This document shows, one piece after another, positions 39,201-54,200 of a DNA stretch of 64,000 bases. Within the stretch, counting starts at the first letter, position 1. Every line of letters begins with the position of its first letter. Location: the NCBI RefSeq assembly GCF_026151205.1, contig NC_087079.1:16067445-16131444 (forward strand), read 5' to 3'. This DNA is from Bolinopsis microptera. Lineage: Eukaryota > Ctenophora > Tentaculata > Lobata > Bolinopsidae. The position numbers and the translations under genes are program-made. The notes beneath the pieces are model-generated. The model ran no database searches. It was not told where the DNA came from and worked only from the letters and a program-made list of their open reading frames with translations.

Positions 39201-42200
39201 AATAGAGGAACTAGTCCAATTAAGTAACATGTTGTCAGTTCACTGCATTCTGAACATCTCCCAGGTGGGATACGTGAAGCGTGCGAGGGAAAAAGATAAA
39301 AAGAAGAAGTTGACTAACATGATTTGCTATTTGTTCGAGAAGGCCGCCAAAGAACAGCACACTATGATTATACTAGACGACGCTCAGTGGATTGACAAGG
39401 ACTCCTGGATAATGTTACATGAGATTATAAAACGCTGCCGGGTAAGTGTCAATACTGTCAACAATTATGTTACTTGGGCAACAATCATGTTACCTTGGCA
39501 ACAATCATGTTACCTTGTCAACAATCATGTGAGCTTGGCAACAATCATCTTTTCTTGGCAGTTGGCAACAATCATGTTACTTTGGCAACAATTTTGTAAC
39601 TTTGGCAACACTACTGTTACCATGACAACACTACTGTTACCATGGCAACCACTCAGGCGCTTATAGTTTGTAGTACGCGACCATTTCCTGCTGCTCATCC
39701 TCCGATGGAGGAGGCTAAAAGAATCCTCAACGGTCCGTTTACTAAAGAGATCCATTTATCTAGTAAGTAAATTTAGTAATGATATTATTTGTGTAAAATA
39801 TAAGTGTAAAATTGTAAAATTGTTAATCCTGTGGCTGAATGAAACCTCTTATCATATCTTAAAAAGAAACCAGGCCCGGCCCCGCGGCTTATTATTATAT
39901 AAGAATTATTAAAAGCTATGTCATTACCATTCAACAAATATTCAGATATTATATGTAATGTAAAGGTTGAACTAGTTTAACTAAGATTGTTTGCAGGTCT
40001 AAAGCCAGATGACATGGTAATGTTGGCGTGTCAGTTGATAAAAGTAACCAGGTTACCAATACAGCTGATAAACATCCTGAGAACCAGGTCCCACGGTGTC
40101 CCGCTCTACGCTGAGCAGCTAGTCAGCACCATGCTCCAGTTTAAAGTTCTTCAGGTCAGTCAGATAGTAATTAATTATTAATTAATGGTTAATCAATGGT
40201 TAATTAATGGCTAATTAATGATTAATTAATGGTTAACTAATGGTTAGTTAAGGGTTAATTAATTACTTGTTATATATCAGATAGTATATGTGAGCGGGGG
40301 AGGGGTATCGAAAATACCATCTTTTGAAGTATATTAGCTAATATTGACTAATGATATTGATTATTGACTAATGATATTGAATAATGATCGTTGTAGTTTC
40401 TGATTCATAGTGCATACTGAATCACTGATAATGATAGATTACCGTAAATTTGTAATGCAGCTGAAGGGTGGAAGGGTGAAGGGTGTGTGGGGTGGGTCAT
40501 TAAGTAGCTAATTATGGATGTTTGTCTGTTTCTATATTTTATTGTAACAGTAGCTATAGCGGTTATTCTAGTCGCTACTGTAACTATTGTACCGAGTGGT
40601 TCAGGTGGTCCCTATTATTGTACCGAGTGGTTCAGGTGGTCCCTATTATTGTACCGAGTGGTTCAGGTGGTCCCTATTATTGTACCGAGTGGTTCAGGTA
40701 GTCCCTATTATTGTACCGAGTGGTTCAGGTAGTCCCTATTATTGTACCGAGTGGTTCAGGTGGTCCCTATTATTGTACCGAGTGGTTCAGGTGGTCCCTA
40801 TTATTGTACCGAGTGGTTCAGGTGGTCCCTATTATTGTACCGAGTGGTTCAGGTGGTCCCTATTATTGTACCGAGTGGTTCAGGTGGTCCCTATTATTGT
40901 ACCGAGTGGTTCAGGTGGTCCCTATTATTGTACCGAGTGGTTCAGGTGGTCCCTATTATTGTACCGAGTGGTTCAGGTGGTCCCTATTATTGTACCGAGT
41001 GGTTCAGGTGGTCCCTATTATTGTACCGAGTGGTTCAGGTGGTCCCTATTATTGTACCGAGTGGTTCAGGTGGTCCCTATTATTGTACCGAGTGGTTCAG
41101 GTGGTCCCTATTATTGTACCGAGTGGTTCAGGTGGTCCCTATTATTGTACCGAGTGGTTCAGGTGGTCCCTATTACTGTACCGAGTGGTTCAGGTGGTCC
41201 CTATTACTGTACCGAGTGGTTCAGGTGGTCCCTATTATTGTACCGAGTGGTTCAGGTGGTCCCTATTACTGTACCGAGTGGTTCAGGTGGTCCCTATTAT
41301 TGTACCGAGTGGTTCAGGTGGTCCCTATTATTGTACCGAGTGGTTCAGGTGGTCCCTATTATTGTACCGAGTGGTTCAGGTGGTCCCTATTATTGTACCG
41401 AGTGGTTCAGGTGGTCCCTATTATTGTACCGAGTGGTTCAGGTGGTCCCTATTATTGTACCGAGTGGTTCAGGTGGTCCCTATTATTGTACCGAGTGGTT
41501 CAGGTGGTCCCTATTATTGTACCGAGTGGTTCAGGTGGTCCCTATTATTGTACCGAGTGGTTCAGGTGGTCCCTATTATTGTACCGAGTGGTTCAGGTGG
41601 TCCCTATTATTGTACCGAGTGGTTCAGGTGGTCCCTATTATTGTACCGAGTGGTTCAGGTGGTCCCTATTATTGTACCGAGTGGTTCAGGTGGTCCCTAT
41701 TATTGTACCGAGTGGTTCAGGTGGTCCCTATTATTGTACCGAGTGGTTCAGGTGGTCACTATTATTGTACCGAGTGGTTCAGGTGGTCCCTATTATTGTA
41801 CCGAGTGGTTCAGGTGGTCCCTATTACTGTACCGAGTGGTTCAGGTGGTCCCTATTATTGTACCGAGTGGTTCAGGTGGTCCCTATTATTGTACCGAGTG
41901 GTTCAGGTGGTCCCTATTATTGTACCGAGTGGTTCAGGTGGTCCCTATTATTGTACCGAGTGGTTCAGGTGGTCCCTATTATTGTACCGAGTGGTTCAGG
42001 TGGTCCCTATTATTGTACCGAGTGGTTCAGGTGGTCCCTATTATTGTACCGAGTGGTTCAGGTGGTCCCTATTATTGTACCGAGTGGTTCAGGTGGTCCC
42101 TATTATTGTACCGAGTGGTTCAGGTGGTCACTATTATTGTACCGAGTGGTTCAGGTGGTCCCTATTATTGTACCGAGTGGTTCAGGTGGTCCCTATTACT

Positions 42201-45200
42201 GTACCGAGTGGTTCAGGTGGTCCCTATTATTGTACCGAGTGGTTCAGGTGGTCCCTATTATTGTACCGAGTGGTTCAGGTGGTCCCTATTATTGTACCGA
42301 GTGGTTCAGGTGGTCCCTATTATTGTACCGAGTGGTTCAGGTGGTCCCTATTATTGTACCGAGTGGTTCAGGTGGTCCCTATTATTGTACCGAGTGGTTC
42401 AGGTGGTCCCTATTATTGTACCGAGTGGTTCAGGTGGTCCCTATTATTGTACCGAGTGGTTCAGGTGGTCCCTATTATTGTCTCATCATCATGCTCCGCC
42501 TTATTATCTTACTACACACAAGTTTAGAGCTGTATATTATTAACATGGCACCTGTGTGGTCCCCCCACGTCACTTCACCCCGGCACGAGGCGTCTCTCTG
42601 TCCTCTTCAGTCTTCCTCCCTATTGTTTCACTTAATTACTCTGTTCCTATATTGCAACATCATTAACAGTTCCGATATTTGGGGTCGAAGTTAACTCGCA
42701 TTAAAAGTGCAATTTGAGATATGTTTCCCTCAGATCAGTAATTCGCTTCGTGCTCTGGTAGGATAGAAGTGATGAAGTGTGCTTTTTCTGTGCGTGCTGC
42801 TCATTAGGGTGTTCATTAACACTAGTTTTTAAGGTTTATCGTTTTGTGTTATGTAGCGGTTACATTTCAACTATCTACTTACTTATTCTTACTAACTTAA
42901 TAAGTATTATTTACTATTTAGTAACACCTCTTAGTCGGAATACCGAGGTTGCCATGGTAATATTGCAGACGAATGAGTACTTCGTTGTTCTAGCAAGTTT
43001 CTACTGGACACACAGTAGATTGTTTGTAACTTTGTTGATGCTAGAGAGGACTTGAGGAGGTGTCACTTGTCACTTGTCATTTGTCACTTGTCACTTGTCA
43101 CTTGTCACTTGTCACTTGTCACTTGTCATTTGTCATTTGTCACTTGTCACTTGTCACTTGTCACTTGTCACTTGTCATTTGTCATGTTAAACTGTCCCAA
43201 TTTGTTAAAAGGGAGCGGAAATTTGCATGCGTAGTCCTGGGCACTGGAAGGATTACGTTTTCTTTTCGAGAATATTTGGTGCATGTAAATCGAAACCAAT
43301 GTCACGAAGTTTTAATGAGAAGGAACAATAGTTTATTTTGTGACAACTGCTGACTGGCTAACCTGCTAGAAAAACTCATCAACATCTAAAATATCATACA
43401 AACTGCTAGACATATTTAAGCAGCCCTGATGGGCCGAAACACGTCAAATTTCCACGTGAAGCGGACTCCCGGAGGAAAATGATAAAATTTTAGGGTCGGT
43501 AAACTTGGAACATTCCAGCAGTTAAACTATGTTGTCAGTCTAACTTTCAACTGGCGGTTTAACATTGTCTCTACTTAGTAACCAACACCATGTTACCAAG
43601 ACAACAGTTACCAAGACAACATCCAAGTTTAACCTTATTGCTAATTAGCAAGGAACCCCATAACATGCAGCTGCTTTTCAGTATTTACCAGACTTACCTT
43701 CTCTATGTTATATTTACCATGTAGCTATCACTCCACCATTAAGGGGGGTTATTAGTTATTGCGACACTTTATTTTGTATTGGCGTCTCTCCCATCCATTA
43801 GTCTCTGGCTTTAACTGCGTCTCTCCCCCGCATATTGTATACTCTACAGTCCTGGTTATGTAGCAGACTGCAGAACCGTACAGAGCATGCAATATGGTTT
43901 CTTGTGGAGTATGCAAATTGCAATAAGTGTCCTTAAAGAGTCAAGTACTGCACACTGCACGTTTTTTATTTGAAATTCAATTATTCTGATATATATGAGA
44001 ATCAAGCGTTACAATAATTTCAGCAACAGAGGCAACGTATAAGTGCGGCGGTGTGGATCGCACTATTTGCCTTTTCGCGCACGTTTTCGCACTTTAAGCT
44101 GTTTCCTGGCTAAGCAGCTTTAAACCGGACCATAAACGGATATCAAACCGAAACCGAATTTAGCCGTCTCTCCCCTCGTGAATAACCGAAGGAAGGGAAA
44201 AAATCTTGCTACCAAATCATAGCGATATTTTCCAAATAGGAGCTATTTTTGAAGAAATACGACTGCTGAGTAGCAAATTGAAAACTTAATACCAATTATT
44301 TCGTTTTGAGAATCCAGATGGTACACATTTTGGGTAAAAGGACACCACATTTATTTAGTGAGTAGATACACATTCCAATGATTTCAACGAGAGGATTGCA
44401 CAAGTCACAGCTTAAGGAGAATAACATCATCAATCATCATACCATTATGCTGTGAGATAACTTGTATCATTATCAGACTGTATTTAAGGGGACATATACA
44501 TACAAAAAGCTTTTATGCCCTGGTCCTGCTGTTAAAAGACACAACAAATTTTGTGTCTTTAAGTATTATAAATTTGGTACGAATTATAAAATCCTTTCAA
44601 TGGCTTCTTGTACGGATTGTAAGTAATGTTCATTAAAAATATCAGCCAAAAAATGTTTAAAATGACTGAAAGATCGGTATTACAGTGACAGACTTCTCAA
44701 AATTTGCAAAACTTTCGAAAAAGAAAATATATATTTTTTAGAAAGTGAGTACTCTCAAAAATAATTTTCAATGTATCAAATCTTATTGTTTTTATGTATA
44801 CTTTCTTAATATGAAGTTAACAGCAGGGCCAGGGCGCTAAAGCTTTTTGTATATGTCCCCTGACTGAGCCGCTTCAAAATAATCATATCTCTTAGTCTTT
44901 TTAGTCGCTTTTTGTTGTTTATGTTAGGGAGCGTTCATATTTTCATAAATTACGTCAGCAAGTTTTTAAGCCAATTTTGAAGACGTCAACTAGGTCCACA
45001 CCAGCAAGGCACAGATTTTGCTAAATTTGCAGCGCACTTTAAGCATTTTGAGGCAAGTGTTAACGGGTGATACTCGTAAAATATCTGTTCCATATATTGG
45101 ACCGTCGACGAGTCCAACTCGGCGCGCGTCCTGGTAGGTTGTAAACCTACAAGGCAAGTGCAGAATCGCACTTTTGGCAAAATTTTGCCGCACTTAAATG

Positions 45201-48200
45201 TTGCCTCTGTTCAGCAATGTTTTGATATAAAACTGATGGAAACAATGGTATTGCAATATAAGTTGCATACTTTTTAGCCGGTTGATAACTAAGAAAAATA
45301 AACTTAATTATACAATAATTAATTCGGCTGAACGCAACACATAGCAGGAGCCACATTAACCCATTAGGGACGATAGGGTCGTTTACGACCCACCTTTTCT
45401 AGAGGCTATAGAGGACAAACCATAATACTAAACGCAACGAATCTTTCGCACATATGCTCAAAATTTATTGGGCTACATTATTGACTTTCCAGTCGAGACC
45501 CAATTAATTACTAACAACTAAATAATTAGGCTAATTAGTCGTCATAATTGGAAAATATTTCACTTTACTTCTTGCCTTGATTGGGACATTACAACTTTAT
45601 GTAGGCTTATTTTGTTGAGGACAAAATAGTTGCGGGCAACGATTTCCTTGAGACATATGAAAAGCCCGTGATAATCAGATGTTCACAAACAGAGCTAGAC
45701 GCTGTTTACTAACTGCGGTCGCATACGACCCACTCGTCCGGGTCGCAAACGACCCATCACGGTTTTTCGGCTTTAACTTCTGAAACAAAGACGTTAGGAT
45801 AAAATAAAATAAAAAGCATAAGTTAAAAACATATGGTCAATACTGTGTAACTCTAACCTTTTAAAAATAAAGAATTTGGGTCATTAACGACCCACTCGGC
45901 TCACTTGCTTATTACTACATATGTCCATGTAACTTCTTGAATTCAGCCTAAAGCATGACATCATAAGTTCAAAATCGCCTCTCAGCAAGTGATAATCATC
46001 ATAAACTGCGAAAAATCGGTTAAATGGGTCATTAGCGACCCACTAGGACCACAAAATTGATTAATTAAATATAATGTTGTCAAACTTTTACAAATATTAG
46101 TATAAAAACATGTTATATCTTGGTCATTACTCCTGTACGTTGATTTAACTTTTAAAATCGATCAACTGGGTCAATAACGACCCACTCGGAAGTTGAACCA
46201 CCTCATCAATTATTATCAGTATCATGCTGTTCCACCATCAAGAAAGACACTCGTAGGTCTTAATTCCACGCAAACCACGGGTGGCTGACTACTAGCCCTT
46301 CTGAGATCCAGGGCCAACTGAAGGGCCGTCATCACTCATCAAAGAGCTGCGAGAATAACACTACTGCATATGCCTGGAGTTGCGTCCTGACTATAATACT
46401 ATGGTGCGTGGAAATCTGTACCGAAAGGACCGTGGCCGTGCCGCAAAAGAAAAGGAATCGGCCCTCGTTCCTAACTTGCTAGGTAATAGCCATGCTGTTG
46501 TTGTTGCTTATTAGATTCTGTTACCTTTTTCGTCAATTTCGAATCTTGGTAAACGACCTGCTACAACCCACCGCTTGAGACCCAGGGTCCCACGGTGATC
46601 AGATCATGTCACTCAAGAAAAATCCCCTGAACGAAGTATACGAGATATCATGTAACCTTGGGTAAATACTGAAAGACGAGTGGTCAAATTGCATATTCTA
46701 ATCCAACATGCCAAGATGTTTTTTTCATTCCTAGAAAGTACGAGAATAACTAAACAACTGCTGCATTCAGATGGCTACATCTACAGCTCTGTGAAGGAGG
46801 ACAAGGAAAAAGCCCCCCCCCCCCCCCCATTTGGCTGGCGGTGCTGCAACCTGCAATCTCTCAGACAACTACCTCGTTTTGGGTAACAAACCCCGCAACA
46901 ACGAGGCAGCTTTCAAAACGAAAACAAGTATTACGTAATCGGCCGAGAGGGAGGGGAGTTTCCAAATGATTAAGCTTGTGTAATTTTGACATAATAGCTA
47001 TGTGGTGGGGGGGGGGGGGTGGCGTAAAAATTGTCCAATAAGTGATTACGTAATATATGAACGGCCCCTAAGAAGTAAAGAAAGGGAGCTGCGAAGAGAG
47101 TAGATGCAGCCATCTGAAATCTGAATCCAGCAGTTGTATAGGTAGTTCTTTTTGGACGTTCTAGGAATCGGGAAAAGATAGGCATGTTGTTTGCTGTCTC
47201 ACGACATTACGGTCGTGTACTAACAGCTGATAAACTCACCTACCTATCAATCCAACCCATTATTCGTCAGTCATTGGGTGACGTGATCTGCAGATTACCG
47301 TGAGACTCCAGATCTCAGAAGGGCTAGTAGTCAGCCACCCGTGGTTTGCGTGGAATTAAGACCTACGAGTGTCTTTCTTGATGGTAGAACAACATGATAC
47401 TGATAATTAATGTCGTGGTTCAACTTCCGAGTGGGTCGTTATTGACCCAGTTGATCGATTTTAAAATTTAAATCAACGTACAGGAGTAATGACCAAGATA
47501 TAACATGTTTTTATACTAATATTTGTAAAAGTTTGACAACATTATATTTAATTAATCAATTTTGTGGTCTTAGTGGGTCGCTAATGACCCATTTAACCGA
47601 TTTTTCGCAGTTTATGATGATTATCACTTGCTGAGAGGCGATTTTGAACTTATGATGTCATGCTTTAGGCTGAATTCAAGAAGTTACATGGACATATGTA
47701 GTAATAAGCAAGTGAGCCGAGTGGGTCGTTAATGACCCAAATTCTTTATTTTTAAAAAGTTAGAGTCACACAGTATTGACCATATGTTTTTAACTTATGC
47801 TTTTTATTTTATTTTATCCTAACGTCTTTGTTTCAGAAGTTAAAGCCGAAAAACCGTGATGGGTCGTTTGCGACCCGGACGAGTGGGTCGTATGCGACCA
47901 TAGCTGTATCTTTTAAAGTAAACGAGATACAGATTAGCTTTTTTGGATATCTCATTTTTGCTGTAAAGTGACCTAGTGTGTTAAACGGCATCAAAATCGG
48001 CAAACTTTAAAACTCGTCGTCCCTAATGGGTTAACGTTTGGCCGTAATGTACAAGATAAGTCTACCCTAATGTCTTCAGGATTAGTCTACCCTAATGTCT
48101 ACGCTTAGTCTTAGTGGCCAGGCTTCTTGGATACTACCCATCATTATACTCTTCTGTCTGCAGTTTAATTTCACAGTATTTCATGTATTGGTGACGGACT

Positions 48201-51200
48201 GTAAATCTTTAAATAGCGGATTTAAATTTCAGCACCGCTGATAATATACTTTACAATCCAGATCTATTTGAGTAAAACTTGTAGTGTACATGATTAGTAA
48301 CGTGAGATTAATCCCGGTCATGTCCTCATCTAAACAAAATGTTTAGTTCTTTTTGTTGTTTAATGAACCTCTCACCACCTGCTCTCTCACCAGCTTGCAC
48401 CAGGCTCTGTTAGTAGTGCTCAGTTATATTAGTGCTCGGTTAGTGCTATTTTAGTAAGGTCTGGTTGAGAGGTAACCAGGTAACCAGGTAACCAGGTAAC
48501 CAGGTAACCAGGTAACCAGGTAACCAGGTAACTCTCACCAGCTTGCACCAGGCTCTGTTAGTAGTGCTCAGTTAGTGCTATTTTAGTAAGGTGTGGTGTG
48601 CTAGGTGTGATGCACTGCGGTTATTTCAATCCTCACACCTTATCAGTTATCTCTCTTGTTATTTTCTCTAGTTCTTTTGATTTCTACATCTTGTGTTATT
48701 TTATCTTGTTCTTATAATTTCTACACCTTGTTATCACACCTACGTTAGTTCTTGTGAACTATTTCTTTTACGACTTCTCTTACACATACTTTTTTTTGTA
48801 ACATAATTTTTTGTGTCCGTTTAATTTGTAACTCTTATTTGTTAGATAAATGCCTGCTTTTAGTATCTCTGGTTAGGTTTCTCAACTATTTGTTACAATG
48901 ATAACGATCTGATTTATTCATTCTCAGTATTGTAATAAAGGGCAGCCGTCACTCACCAAACCATGGTGTAAATGGTAGTGGCTTTCATTAGAGCTGCGAA
49001 AATAACACGAGTGTATATGCCTGGGGTTGCGTCCCGACTAAACTGCAGGGAAATCTGTACCGAACGGACCGTGGCCGAAATGCAATTAGACAGGGAAATC
49101 GGCTCCCGACTGCGGTCGACCAAATTATTATTATTATTATTTTAATATGTTATCTGACTGCTCCTCTATTATAACAGTAGCTGACAATGATAGACAGAGC
49201 AGAGGAGCCGGTGTGGTTAGTGCTAGCAGGAGTAAACGTGGTGGTAGGAGTAGTAACAATCCTCTTCAACCTCCTCGTCCTACAATACTACAAACCACGT
49301 ACCAAACAACCCACTACCCACTTCCTCTTCTTCCTCCTCGCTCTGAGTGACGTCATGTCGGGGGTCTCAGCTCTGCTGCACTGTGGAGTTCTTATCATCT
49401 ACTATCAGGACTCCAGTACGGATCAGCACCCCACTGATTCCCCTCTCACATCCACTCCTCCCACCACTACTGGGAGCAGCACTGAGACCAGGGAGACTGT
49501 GCTGGGTTGGAGGGCAGTGTTTTGTCTGGTCACCTACTTCGTAACTCAGTTCAGTAAACATCTCTCAGTGTTTATGAACCTGATACTCTCCTTCATCAGG
49601 ACATACCTCGTCATCTCCCCCTCCCACTCTGTAAAGAGACTGGTGGTGACGCTTACTGTGGGGGTTTTCTCTCTTCTCACTGCTCTATTCCTCTGTGTTG
49701 TGCTGGCTTACTTCGTGCAGATTCTCCTCCAGGATCCTGGCGAAAGTATTTATCTTATCTTCTCCATGTGTTTTAACAAGATATTTGAAGCGTACGTAGC
49801 TGTGTTGGAGCACCTTCACACCAGAGTTGATGACAAAGTGATAAACACCATCCTGATAATAGTCCCTTACGTGCTCCCCTCAGCTCTGTGCCTGCTCTGC
49901 TGTTGTGTGTTCGTTTGGAGTCTGTACACTAAACCAGCTCTGTCATGCAGAGTGGAGAAACGAAACAGGCACATTCTGGGCACAGTCCTCATCCTCACCG
50001 TCCTGTTCATAGTGTCCTGCTCGGCTCTGATAGTAGTGTGGGTATATTACGACCTGTACCCGGGGGGTCCTAGTACCCTGAGAACTGCAGCGTATGTTCA
50101 GTACACCTTCTACAACCTCCTCCCCATCCTCAACAGTGCGCTTAACCCTATGGTGCTCATTCTGAGAGGCAAGACTCTCCGTAACTATGTGACGAGTGTC
50201 TGGACGAGGTCTCACTCTGGTCACAGTCACAGTACTAGGACAAAGGGTCCTGACAATTTGCAGGCCAGTTAGTAGAAGTTAGAAGACAAACTACCCACCT
50301 GTCTGGACCACTACCAGTACCCACAGCTGCCTTACTTTTCTCAACAGCAGCGCAACTGATCGTGTTAAATTAACTCTCAATGTCTGGAAAACTGGTTACC
50401 CTGGTTACTGTATTTAACAGACTGGGTTACCTAAGTTACTGTAGGGCCCTTCCGACAGGTGTAAATTAATTCCTTCTAAGTGTATTTCTCAGCTGTAGTG
50501 TTGCACTCCTAATTACTTAAGCTTATTTTGTTATTCATCTTCTTTAAATGAAACGTTAACAATTAATGTCAAGCGATACTCAAAGTTTCAATAAGTAATA
50601 AATAATCATGCTCTCAAAAACGCTTTAGCGTACCTGTGATTTGTTGTAATATTTTGTAATTTTGTAAAGTTTCATTTCCAATATAAAATCCTGTCTTGAA
50701 TTTACTTTACACTCGGTACTGAAACCAATGACGGCATTGGTCATCTATCAAAAATATAAATTGCTATGGATCATTTAGGCGGACTTCACTCTTTACCCTT
50801 CAAGTTCAACAACTCTAAACCAATGAGAGGGAATAGTTGTCTACAAATATGACAGAGGATACCGCAGATAGCTGCAAATATGACAGGTAGACAGTTGCTA
50901 TCTTCAACCTTGACTCTGACCCAATATAACCTCAGGTACACACAGAGAAGCAGCGTCACGACATGAACAGGACCGGACCACTGGTGACAGGACCTCTTGT
51001 CACCGACACTATTCAAGAGGTTTGCGGCCTTATACACTTTTTCTGTGAATCGACAAGAATTGCGGTCTTATTTCTAGAGTCTTCTCTCTTTGGTCGACTT
51101 TTAGGCCAAACAATCGGCGATAATGTAAGAAAAAAAAGAGGCGATATTTAGCATACCCTTTCACGCCGCACTGCATCATTTCTAGTTTAAATAGAAACGA

Positions 51201-54200
51201 AGTATAACCAATAAACCTGGGGCAAAATGACATTTATTTGAAATTTAATTGAAAATATGACACTCAAATATGACATTTCAAAGATGACATTTCAAAAACG
51301 ACATTTTATCAAAAGAATTAAATAAAAAGAATTTGCCATATTTTGAACTACAGCCATTATACATTATATGTATCTATTTGAAAATATGACATTTAAGAAT
51401 GAATTTTAAGAATGAAATTCAAAGATGACATGTAGAAATGGTATTTAAAAATGACATTTAATTGAAAATAAAAGAAATGAATAAAAATATTTTCCAAATT
51501 TTTAACTACAGCTATTATATTTGTCCCGATGAATTTTCTAGTGTGTTTTTATACAGAATGCAGACTGTAAAAAACTTGCTCGTGGTAAGCACTTCCCCGA
51601 TCCCCTAAAAACAACCGAGTATGATACCTTATATTTACTATATTATTGCTAGCTATCTGCTATATTATAGCTATCTGCTATATTATCATAATAGGCTATC
51701 CAACATAGGCATGTAGCCGTGTAATTGTCTGTCCTATAAGTACCCTCTCAATGTTTGTGAGTCCTCTTCAATAATCAGAAATGTGTAAATAGTTTAACCA
51801 ACGACATGTTGTCCAGTAAAGCCCAAATCCTCCGCATAACATCCACCCACTTACTTTAACAGCCTTGTTTAATAATCTAGTATACCAGGTAAATTATATA
51901 ACGATACAATAACAAACTCACAGGAATTAACAAAACCCAGTGTAGTAAGTGTACCAACACTTACAGGATAGATTTTCAGATTCCCGCCGACTCGTCTCAG
52001 ACGGGCTCAGTTACTAGACAGCGTTACTTTTCCCTGGCCACTCCTCGGCCCCGACCGCATCACAAAATAAGCGTGGGCAGTGTCAAGAGGATGTCCCTGA
52101 TGGTCAGTAGGGTTGGTGTGTACCTTGGTTAAATTGCCGAAGGGTCTTGCTCTGGGTGACAGGGACAAAAGGAAATCGCGGCATGAACGGAATCGCGATT
52201 TTTCCCATTATTTGCGACAAATTTTATGTATAGTTTAATGTATAGTCTGTTAAAAATCGCGGTATCGTGATTTTTGGCCAAAATAATCGCGAAATCCTTT
52301 TGTCCCTGCTGGGTGATAACACTATAAACTATCATGTGTTGCTCTTTAGGGGATTAGCGCTCTCTCTCTCTATATCGCTCTGATATTATTCTCTGGGTGC
52401 TGCGCGCACTTTTCAGTTTAAACAGTGCTGCTCTCACTATGTACAATTGTCCGTGATGTTAGAGTGAATAATTTATGTTTATATGCACGTGCATAATTTG
52501 AGTAGTTTATCACCAAACAATGGTATTGTTTTACTGCACGTGCAAATATACTGATTTATTGCACGAGCAAATAAAATTGATTTATTGCACGTGCAATAAA
52601 TGACTGTTTGATAGTTTTTGGCATGAAGGCTGTTTTGAGATGAAAGTGTCAGCTTCTTAATATCAGGGATCCTTATCGTGGAAAACGATCGTTTAAATTA
52701 GTGAAAATTTACAAAAGGGGTTATTTGTTCTAGATCCGGTGTTCCCATGTGTTTTGCTGGTTGGGCGTGTTGCCATGGTAACTTGTATTCACTCTGCTGA
52801 AAATCTTTCTTATTAAGATGTCTTTCCGAATTGCTCTCAATATAAATATAACTATGGGTCGCACATAACGACAACCATGACTTACACAGATGGGCTAAAA
52901 GTACTCCACTGATTAGGCATTATATATGAGGAATCATTGTACCCGGGACTGTGCCTATTCGAAAGCAGTTCTGACGAGTCAATGGAGGGATTTACAGGTT
53001 CCTACGTGGAAAACTTCAGTGTTGTGTACAAATGAAAGATTCCCTGAGTGAAATTTTCATTCAACGAGATGCGGGCCATTTTCGTCAAAGCTTCTATAAT
53101 ATTTTGCTATTGAGTAATAGCTATTATCTGACTGATAACTCGTTATCTGATATTGATGATATGTAAAATATTACTCAAAACTCAAGTGTAAACAAAAATC
53201 ACCGCAATTCGTACGCTTTATATTCTTCGCTCTGGCACGTGCACAAATCAATTTTTGTTGACTCGCCCACGTGCAGAAGGAAGTTAAAGTATGCACGTGG
53301 TGCGCGGAACTAACTTGCACGTGGTGCGCGGAGCTAACTTGCACGTGTTGCAGGAAAGTTTGCAAGACCCACTGGCCGGGAACGACCACCACATGGTGAT
53401 GAGACTATGTAAAACACCCAGCTTTAAAAGGAAAGTTATCAAACAGCACTCCCGGCAGTCCACTTGTCCTCCTGTGGTAGTCAGGTTGGATTCTAGTCCA
53501 AATAAGTGCTCCCCCGGCGCTGGCAGCACCCTTCTGGTGAGCCTCTGCAGTTTCAGCATCTACTTCAGCACTTTGTCGGGAGTTTTATAAGTGTTACCAT
53601 GGCAACGTCTAGTGCACCCGCCTGGGTTACTTAGATTAAGATATTACACTCAGTTTTACTATGAGAAACATCCAGCTAGTTTCTAAACCATTTTCTTGAT
53701 TTTGATCTACGTATCAAGACAATATTTTTATAGCTGGAAGATAGGTGCTGATTGGTATTGTTGAAAGAAAACGGAATCATATTGGGGACTGGGAATAGTC
53801 CATTTCAACTGCAAGGTTTCTTCATTTCTACTAAGTTAAGGCTAGGTTTCTGAAATTTGTATAAACTCCAAGCACCGTTTTCTAACCTGCATAAAATGTA
53901 GACTTAGTTTCTTTGAGCGAGTTCCATATAAAAACTGAGTGTACTCTATAAGTACTCTATTGTGCATGTCAATTAGCAATTTCAAACTGCATGAGTTTCG
54001 CACATATAAAAATGTTAAACGCCTAAAGACTCAATTAATAATAACCGAAATTGAATGCTGATCGAGCTCAACAGAAGCAAAATGAGCTCAGTAAACGATA
54101 ACCAGGCACAAACCGAGTGTAAGACCATGGTTATTTCCGACTAAGACCCCGCTGTGTCTGTCACCACTCTCACCAGACTTAATCGACTAACGAGTCTCCC

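Noticed and set aside
40514-42694. Three overlapping 600-plus residue proteins
   Set aside because: All three frames of one 31-bp array; only array sequence, no unique coding region.
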